Source: Pseudomonas sp. Z8(2022) (lineage in GTDB: Bacteria > Pseudomonadota > Gammaproteobacteria > Pseudomonadales > Pseudomonadaceae). From it: a stretch of DNA of 64,000 bases. Shown piece by piece: positions 58,169 to 64,000 of the stretch. The stretch is taken from NCBI RefSeq assembly GCF_025837155.1, contig NZ_CP107549.1, positions 62,001-126,000 on the forward strand. Reading direction: 5' to 3'. A program made the position numbers and the translations under genes. Numbering within the stretch: position 1 is the first letter of the stretch; every line of letters begins with the position of its first letter. The notes below the pieces were generated by a model that searched no databases, was not told the origin of the DNA, and saw only the letters and a list, made by a program, of their open reading frames with translations.

Positions 58169-59050
58169 ATGACAACCAAGGAAATGGAATACGGCCAGGA
58201 TGACAAGACGGTCATCCTCAACCGCAAGGGTGAATCGCGCGCAGAAAGCCCGCTGACCGATTTCAGTGCGCCGCCGAAATTCGAGCAGCTCGAAGAACGC
58301 ATGATCTTCGCCGCGCGCCTGCGTCCGGCGGAGAGCTTCAACATCAGCCTCAATCCGCTGGTGGCGGCCGCCTCCGACCTGCTTTCGGAAGTGGTGCGCC
58401 TCAAGCACAGCTTCGAGAGCGAGGATCTGGACGCCCTCAACCAGCGTCTGAGTCGCGAGATCAAGCTGTTCGAACATCGCGCCCTGCATGAGGGCGCCGA
58501 GAGCAGCCAGGTGATGGCCGCGCGCTACGTGCTGTGCACTGTGGTCGACGAGGCCGTGGTGACCACGCCCTGGGGCAACGAGAGCCAGTGGTCGCAGATG
58601 AGCCTGCTGTCTTCGTTCCACAACGAGACCTTCGGCGGCGAGAAATTCTTCCAGCTGCTCGAGCGTCTGTCGCGCAACCCGGTCAAGCACCTGCCGATGC
58701 TGGAGCTGATGTACCTGTGCCTGTCGCTCGGCTTCGAGGGCAAGTACCGCGTGCTGCAGCGCGGCATGCTCGAGCTGGAAGCGGTGCGCGACAGCCTCTA
58801 CCGGCAGATCCGCCAGTTGCGTGGCGATGTGCCGCGGGAAATCTCGCCGCACTGGCAGGGGTTGAAGGACACCCGCCGGCGTCTGGTGCGCATCGTGCCG
58901 TGGTGGCTGGTGGCGCTGTTCACCCTGATGTGCCTGGTGATGATGTACGCCGGCTTCGCCTGGGTGCTCGGCGAGCAGCGCGACACCATCCTCAAGCCGT
59001 ATCAGCAACTCGACCCGGCCTCGGGTGTCAGCATGGATGACGTGAAATGA
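58169..59050 (+). CDS. tssL: T6SS membrane-complex protein TssL (DotU/IcmH)
   Basis: A 293-residue tail-anchored protein with a large cytoplasmic DotU domain (LVAAASDLLSEVVRLKHSFE, EAVVTTPWGNESQWSQMSLL, FGGEKFFQLLERLSRNPVKH) and one C-terminal membrane helix at about residues 245-267 (WWLVALFTLMCLVMMYAGFA). No peptidoglycan-binding OmpA domain follows, so anchoring must come from another protein. Overlaps tssM by 4 bp. Confidence 0.96.
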   Translation: MTTKEMEYGQDDKTVILNRKGESRAESPLTDFSAPPKFEQLEERMIFAARLRPAESFNISLNPLVAAASDLLSEVVRLKHSFESEDLDALNQRLSREIKLFEHRALHEGAESSQVMAARYVLCTVVDEAVVTTPWGNESQWSQMSLLSSFHNETFGGEKFFQLLERLSRNPVKHLPMLELMYLCLSLGFEGKYRVLQRGMLELEAVRDSLYRQIRQLRGDVPREISPHWQGLKDTRRRLVRIVPWWLVALFTLMCLVMMYAGFAWVLGEQRDTILKPYQQLDPASGVSMDDVK

Positions 59051-62000
59051 AGAGCTTCTTCGCCAAACTTGGCGCCTTTTTCCGCAAGACCTGGGTCTGG
59101 AGCCTGTGCCTGGTTCTGATCCTCGCGCTGCTGGTGTGGTTCGCCGGCCCGCTGCTGGCCGTCAACGACTACAAGTTCTGGGAGTCGTCCACCAGTCGAC
59201 TGCTGACCATCAGTCTGATCTTCCTGCTCTGGGGCCTGGCCATGGTCTTCGCCAGCTGGCGTGCCACTGCCCGCAAGAAGGCCGAAGAGAACGACGCCGA
59301 CGCCCAGGAGCGCCTGCGCCGCGAGGAGCAGATCAACGAGGAGCAAGCCGAGCTGCGCCATCGTTTCAAGGACGCCCTGCGCACCCTCAAGCGCTCCAGC
59401 CTGTATCGCGGGCGCAGCGAGAAATGGCGTAACGATCTGCCCTGGTACCTGCTGCTCGGCCCGCAGGGCAGCGGCAAGACCAGCCTGCTGGATTTCTCCG
59501 GTCTGGACTTTCCGCTCAACCGTGGCGACAACCAGCGCCTGACCAAGGATGTTTCCGGTACCCGTTATGCCGACTGGTATTTCGCCGACCACGCGGTGCT
59601 GATCGACACCGCCGGCCGTTACCTGACCCAGCCTGACGCCCAGGTCGACGGTCGTGCCTGGGGCACCCTGCTCGGCCTGCTGCGTCAGCGCCGGGCCCGC
59701 CCGCTCAACGGTGTGCTGGTGAGCATTCCGGTCGAGCAGTTGCAGGGTGGCAGCGAAGTGGAGCTGGAAGCCCTGGCTCGCCAGACCCGTCAGCGTCTGC
59801 AGGAAATCCATCAGCGCCTCGGCGCCGATGTGCCGGTCTATCTGGTGCTGAGCAAGGCCGACAAGGTGCTGGGTTTCGACGAGTTCTTCGACCAGCTGTC
59901 GCGCGAGGAAAGCGAACAGGTACTCGGCGCCAGCTTCCGCAAGGATCAGAACGCCACCGAGGTGGCCGTTGTGCGCCAGGAGTTCGAAGAGCTACTGCGT
60001 CGCCTCAACAGCCAGGTGATCCTGCGCATGCACCAGGAGCGCGATACGCAGCGCCGCGGCCGCATCCTCGACTTCCCGCACCAGCTCGGCCAGATCGGCG
60101 AGCGCCTGTGCCTGTTCGTCGAGCTGGCCTTCGCCGGCAACCGCTACCAGCGCGCCAGCAAGTTGCGCGGTTTCTATCTGACCAGTGCGCCGCAACTCAG
60201 CGAACAGCTCGATCCGTTGACCGCCGGTATCGGCCGCAACCTCGGCCTGGCCGGCAGTGCGCTGCCAACCTTCCGCAGTGGTCGCTCGCGCTTCATCAAT
60301 CACCTGCTCAGCCGGGTGATCTTCCCCGAGGCGGAGCTGGCCGGTCTGGATCAGAAGGAAGTGCGTCGCATCGACTGGGGCCAGCGTGCCATGTACGCCA
60401 CCGCCTTCGCCGTGCTGGCGCTGTTCGGCGTGCTCTGGGCCACGGGCTTCTCGGCCAACCACGGGCGCCTGGAAGAGCTGCGCGAGATCGCCCAGAAGCT
60501 CACCCGCGAGCACGGTGCGATCAATCCGCAGGATGATGCCCAGCAGGTGCTCAAGGCCTTGGACAGCAGCTATTCCGCCACTCAGGTATTCCCGCCCAAG
60601 GACGACGTGTCCTACCTGCAGCGCACCGGTCTGTTTCAGGGCGAGGCGGTCAACCCGGCGGTTAATTCGACCTACCGCGCCGAGCTGGAAAACCTGCTGC
60701 TGCCACGCGTGGCCCGTCAGCTGGAAGCGCAGATCCGCGCCAACCTGGGCGACCGCGAGCGCCTGCTCGGCAGCCTGCGCGCCTACCTGATGCTCAATCT
60801 GGAAGAGCGCCGCGATGCCGATTTCCTCAAGGAGTGGGTCGCTGCCGACTGGTCGCTGCGCTATGCCGGCAACAGCCCGGCCCAGCACGGACTGAATACG
60901 CACTTCGCACGACTGCTCGACGAGTCGTTCGCGCCCTATGCGCTCAACGCCCAGCTGGTCGCCCAGGCGCGTCAGGTGCTGCGCAGCGAGTCGCTGGCCA
61001 ATGTGGTCTACCGCATGCTGCGTGAACAGGCACGTAACCTGCCGGAGTATCGTCTGAGCCAGAAGATCGGCCCGCAGGCCGGGGTGATCAACGGCAGCGA
61101 TTACGCCATCCCCGGGTTCTACACCCAGAGTGGCTACAGCAAGACCTTCCTCGCCCAGGGCGGCAATCTGGTGCGCGAGATCCTGCGTGACAACTGGGTG
61201 CTGGGCGAGGGTGAAACCCTCAGTGCCGGTGACCTGGGGCGCCTGATGGTGGAGCTGGAGCAACTGTACTTCCGCGATTACGGCAACTACTGGGGTGAGG
61301 CCATTGCCCAGCTCGGCGTGGGGCCCATCGGCAGCGCCGGTCGCGGTGCCAGTCTGCTGAGCAGCCTGACCGCTGCCAACTCGCCGCTGCTGCAGCTGCT
61401 GGTGGAAGTACGCGACAACACCCGCTTCAAGGGCCTGGCCGAGGCGGCCGATGACGTAGGCGGCGCTGCCGAGGCGCTGGAAGGCGCCAAGGGCAAGCTG
61501 GGCAAGGCCGCCAAGCTGGCCAGCGCTGCCGCCGAACAGGCGCAGCAGGCCCTGGCCAAGAATACCCCGGACACCGCGCGCAAGACCCTGGAACGCCGCT
61601 TCGAGAGCCTGCACAAGCTGCTCGACGACAACGGCGGTGCTGGAGTCGACCTGGCCGCCGGCATGCAGGCGCTGGATGAACTGCAGCGCCAGTTGGCCAG
61701 CCTGGCCAATGCCGGCGCCAGCGACCAGGCCGCGTTCGAGATGGCCAAGGCGCGCATGGCCGGTAAGCGCGATGCGATCAACCAGGTGCGCAGCGCTGCG
61801 GCACGCTTGCCGCAGCCGGTGGGCAACTGGCTGGCGCTGCTGGCCGAGGACAGCTGGACCTTGGTGCTCAACGACGCCTACCACTTCCTCAATCAGCGTT
61901 ATCAGAGCGAGCTGTACGCGGCCTACGACAACTCGCTGAAGCAGCGCTATCCGTTCTCCGCGCACAGCGAGAGCGACGTGGCGGTGGCTGACTTCCGCGA

Positions 62001-62586
62001 GTTCTTCAAGGCTCAGGGCATTGCCGAGCGCTTCTTCGACCAATACCTGCGGCCCTTCGTCGCCGGCAGCGCCGACGAATACCGTCTGCGTCGCGTCGAT
62101 GGCCGTGGCCTGCCGCTGTCGCGCGAGTTCCTGCTGCAGATGAGTCGCGCCCAGGTGATCCGTCGCAGCTTCTTCGCCGAGAACCCGGCCGAGCCGCAGG
62201 TGCTGTTCAAGCTCGAGCCCTACTCGCTGGACTCCAGCCTGAGCCGCGCCGACTTCCGCTTCGGCAAGCAGCAGATGGAATACCGCCACGGTCCGATCGT
62301 CGCCACCGCGTTCCGCTGGCCGGCAGCGAGTGACGAAGACCGCACCAGTCTGGTGGTCGAGGAACTGGGTGGTCGCCGCGTCGGCATCGAGAAGAACACC
62401 GGCCCCTGGTCGCTGTTCCGCCTGCTCGACCTGATGGACGTCGACTACCACAGCGGGCGTGACGTGCTGATCCTCAAGGCCAACCTCGGTGGCCTGCACG
62501 CCAACTACCTGCTGCACAGCCAGCGCTCGCCGAACCCGTTCGACATCGGCCTGCTGCGCAGCTTCAAGCTGCCGGCGACGCTCTGA
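59047..62586 (+). CDS. tssM: T6SS membrane-complex protein TssM (IcmF)
   Basis: An 1179-residue inner-membrane protein. Two N-terminal helices (about 17-37 and 52-71) flank a short loop; a cytoplasmic NTPase domain with Walker A GPQGSGKT (138-145) and TAGRYLTQPD follows; a third helix near 450 leads to the long periplasmic part that reaches TssJ. An Ala-rich, coiled-coil-like stretch lies near residues 800-880. Length is typical of IcmF2. Confidence 0.96.
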   Translation: MKSFFAKLGAFFRKTWVWSLCLVLILALLVWFAGPLLAVNDYKFWESSTSRLLTISLIFLLWGLAMVFASWRATARKKAEENDADAQERLRREEQINEEQAELRHRFKDALRTLKRSSLYRGRSEKWRNDLPWYLLLGPQGSGKTSLLDFSGLDFPLNRGDNQRLTKDVSGTRYADWYFADHAVLIDTAGRYLTQPDAQVDGRAWGTLLGLLRQRRARPLNGVLVSIPVEQLQGGSEVELEALARQTRQRLQEIHQRLGADVPVYLVLSKADKVLGFDEFFDQLSREESEQVLGASFRKDQNATEVAVVRQEFEELLRRLNSQVILRMHQERDTQRRGRILDFPHQLGQIGERLCLFVELAFAGNRYQRASKLRGFYLTSAPQLSEQLDPLTAGIGRNLGLAGSALPTFRSGRSRFINHLLSRVIFPEAELAGLDQKEVRRIDWGQRAMYATAFAVLALFGVLWATGFSANHGRLEELREIAQKLTREHGAINPQDDAQQVLKALDSSYSATQVFPPKDDVSYLQRTGLFQGEAVNPAVNSTYRAELENLLLPRVARQLEAQIRANLGDRERLLGSLRAYLMLNLEERRDADFLKEWVAADWSLRYAGNSPAQHGLNTHFARLLDESFAPYALNAQLVAQARQVLRSESLANVVYRMLREQARNLPEYRLSQKIGPQAGVINGSDYAIPGFYTQSGYSKTFLAQGGNLVREILRDNWVLGEGETLSAGDLGRLMVELEQLYFRDYGNYWGEAIAQLGVGPIGSAGRGASLLSSLTAANSPLLQLLVEVRDNTRFKGLAEAADDVGGAAEALEGAKGKLGKAAKLASAAAEQAQQALAKNTPDTARKTLERRFESLHKLLDDNGGAGVDLAAGMQALDELQRQLASLANAGASDQAAFEMAKARMAGKRDAINQVRSAAARLPQPVGNWLALLAEDSWTLVLNDAYHFLNQRYQSELYAAYDNSLKQRYPFSAHSESDVAVADFREFFKAQGIAERFFDQYLRPFVAGSADEYRLRRVDGRGLPLSREFLLQMSRAQVIRRSFFAENPAEPQVLFKLEPYSLDSSLSRADFRFGKQQMEYRHGPIVATAFRWPAASDEDRTSLVVEELGGRRVGIEKNTGPWSLFRLLDLMDVDYHSGRDVLILKANLGGLHANYLLHSQRSPNPFDIGLLRSFKLPATL

Positions 62587-63314
62587 TGACGACAGTCGCC
62601 AACGCCTGGCGCAGCGCCGCGCGCACCGACACCGGCAAGGTGCGGGCGCGCAACGAGGACGCCTTCCTGGCCCTGCCCGAGGAGGGCCTGTGGGTGGTGG
62701 CCGACGGCATGGGTGGGCACCAGAACGGCGCTCTGGCCAGCCGCCTGATCGTCGAGCAGCTGGCCGAATTGCCGGAGGGCAGTCTCGACCAGCGCCTGGT
62801 GGATTTGCGTCAGTGCCTGCACCGGCTCAACCATCGCCTCGGCCAGGAACTGACCGTTACCGCCGATCGTTCGGACACGGTGATCGGCAGTACCGTGGTC
62901 GCCCTGTTGCTCGACGGTGAACGTGCCGTCTGCGTCTGGGCCGGCGACAGCCGCTGCTACCTGTGGCGTGGCTCGCGGCTGTATCAGCTCAGCCGCGACC
63001 ATTCGCTGGTACAGCAACTGATCGACGAGCAGGGCCTGGCGCCGCAGGAGGCTGCGCGCCATCCGGCGGCGCACGCCCTGACCCGCGCCGTCGGTGCCAG
63101 CGAAACCCTGCAACTGGACATCCTCGAACTCGACGTGCTGCCCGGCGATGTCTTTCTGCTGTGCAGCGACGGGCTCTACCAGGGCGTTCCTGCCGATGAA
63201 CTGGGGGCCTGTCTCAACCTGCCTTCGCCGCACCTGGCCGTGGAGCGCCTGTTTCAGCGCGCGCTCGATGGCCCGGCCCGTGACAACCTCAGCGCCGTGG
63301 TGATCCGTCGATGA
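62586..63314 (+). CDS. stp1: PP2C-type Ser/Thr phosphatase (Stp1/PppA)
   Basis: A 242-residue PPM/PP2C phosphatase with metal-binding residues in RNEDAFL, VVADGMGGH, AGDSRCYLWR and the C-terminal DNLSAVVIRR. In T6SS it removes phosphate from the Fha-type hub to reset activity. It shares the A of tssM's TGA with its ATG, and overlaps the kinase gene by 4 bp. Confidence 0.95.
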   Translation: MTTVANAWRSAARTDTGKVRARNEDAFLALPEEGLWVVADGMGGHQNGALASRLIVEQLAELPEGSLDQRLVDLRQCLHRLNHRLGQELTVTADRSDTVIGSTVVALLLDGERAVCVWAGDSRCYLWRGSRLYQLSRDHSLVQQLIDEQGLAPQEAARHPAAHALTRAVGASETLQLDILELDVLPGDVFLLCSDGLYQGVPADELGACLNLPSPHLAVERLFQRALDGPARDNLSAVVIRR

Positions 63315-64000
63315 GCGAAATCGCCGAAGCCAGTGACCTCACCTACTTCGCCCTGGCCGCCACCGCCGCCAGGGAGCCTGTGCGCGAAGTACAGCGTCGT
63401 GCCCCGGGCGAGCTGCCGGACGTGCTCGGTGGCCGCTACAAGATCGAGCGTCTGCTCGGCGTCGGCGGCATGGGGGCGGTGTATCGCGCACGCGACCTGC
63501 TGCGCGAACAGTTCGGCGATCCCGAACCCTATGTGGCACTGAAGACCCTCAGCGACGACTTCGCCGAGTACCCGGACGCCAACGCCCTGCTCTATAGCGA
63601 ATTCGCCCTCACCTCACGGCTCAACCACCGGCACGTGGTGCGCCTGTTCGGCTTCGAGGTGGATACCAGCTGCGAACGCGCCTTCATCACTCTGGAGCTG
63701 CTGCGCGGCCTGACCCTCGATCAGCTGCTGTGCGAGCGTCCCGAGGGGCTGAGCTGGGAGGAACTACGCGATATCGCCATTCCGCTGCTCGACGCCCTCG
63801 TCTATTCCCATGATCTGGGCGTGCTGCATGGCGACCTGAAGCCCAGCAATGTGATGTTGGCCGACGACGGCCTGCGCCTGTTCGACTATGGTCTGGGCCA
63901 GCCCGTGGAAGGCCTGCTGCCGGGCCTGCCGCGCCTGTGCCGCAACCGCATTGCTGCCTGGACGCCGCGTTACGCCGCCCTGGAGCTACTCGAAGGCTCT
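63311..64000 (+). CDS. stk1: T6SS Ser/Thr protein kinase (Stk1/PpkA), 3' end missing
   Basis: The first 230 residues are visible; the frame stays open to the window end. A Hanks-type kinase domain begins near residue 41: Gly-rich loop GVGGMGAVY, VALK lysine, catalytic loop HGDLKPSN (HGD in place of HRD) and DYG in place of DFG at the metal site, then TPRYAALELLEG at the activation-segment end. Key residues for catalysis are kept. It likely phosphorylates Fha, opposed by the preceding phosphatase. Confidence 0.93.
   Translation, partial: MSEIAEASDLTYFALAATAAREPVREVQRRAPGELPDVLGGRYKIERLLGVGGMGAVYRARDLLREQFGDPEPYVALKTLSDDFAEYPDANALLYSEFALTSRLNHRHVVRLFGFEVDTSCERAFITLELLRGLTLDQLLCERPEGLSWEELRDIAIPLLDALVYSHDLGVLHGDLKPSNVMLADDGLRLFDYGLGQPVEGLLPGLPRLCRNRIAAWTPRYAALELLEGS

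Noticed and set aside
59992..62517. An 841-codon antisense frame inside tssM.
   Set aside because: A shadow of third-position G/C bias; tssM is complete and conserved.

Overview
This is a GC-rich window with dense coding on both strands. It looks like a chromosomal segment of a Pseudomonas species, probably from the P. mendocina/oleovorans side of the genus rather than P. aeruginosa itself. Two things point there. First, the order trkA-rsmB-fmt-def / tsaP-dprA-tsaC / qor / hemF-aroE, then the choline-sulfate block, then trpA-trpB / trpI, follows the arrangement I remember near the P. aeruginosa origin. Second, the type VI secretion cluster has the gene order of the P. aeruginosa H2 cluster. 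Species assignment is inference; there is no rRNA gene here.

Layout. 1-5 kb: an aldehyde dehydrogenase (5' end outside the window) and a class III aminotransferase for omega-amino compounds, then a divergent MFS exporter/LysR pair like E. coli ynfM/ynfL. 5-16 kb: a housekeeping block with TPR protein, trkA, rsmB, fmt and def on the minus strand, then tsaP, dprA, tsaC, qor, hemF (with an Anr-type box), aroE and a DOPA-dioxygenase-like protein. A 166-bp imperfect palindrome sits between fmt and def. 16-22 kb: a choline-O-sulfate module (SulP transporter, choline-binding protein, betC sulfatase, divergent LysR), then pbpG. 22-29 kb: a LysR/dkgB pair, an SDR oxidoreductase, a YbaL/KefB-type antiporter and an AGCS amino acid symporter. 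29-33 kb: trpBA and trpI, separated by a DUF3060 gene that is flanked by two near-identical LysR-type boxes, then dodecin. 33-41 kb: a decayed gene region, a SpmA/SpmB-type membrane protein, a small envelope cluster (Ivy-like inhibitor, DUF1328, a 65-aa membrane protein) behind a near-consensus sigma-54 promoter, a hotdog thioesterase, a TRAP transporter and a hexose-6-phosphate mutarotase.

41.6-64 kb: a type VI secretion system in one uninterrupted plus-strand run: tssA, tssB, tssC, tssE, a PAAR cargo module, tssF, tssG, clpV, a sigma-54 activator, a 44-aa lipoprotein, fha, tssJ, tssK, tssL, tssM, a PP2C phosphatase and a Ser/Thr kinase cut by the window end. The phosphatase, kinase and FHA protein form the usual threonine-phosphorylation switch. 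hcp and vgrG are not in the window. The cargo module (PAAR spike, probable DUF6402-type effector, small membrane protein, small lipoprotein) is visibly less GC-rich than the core genes, and the change begins inside the PAAR gene. It is the most likely place for new biology: an exchangeable effector/immunity cassette inserted between tssE and tssF.

I saw no tRNA, rRNA, CRISPR array, insertion sequence or prophage.
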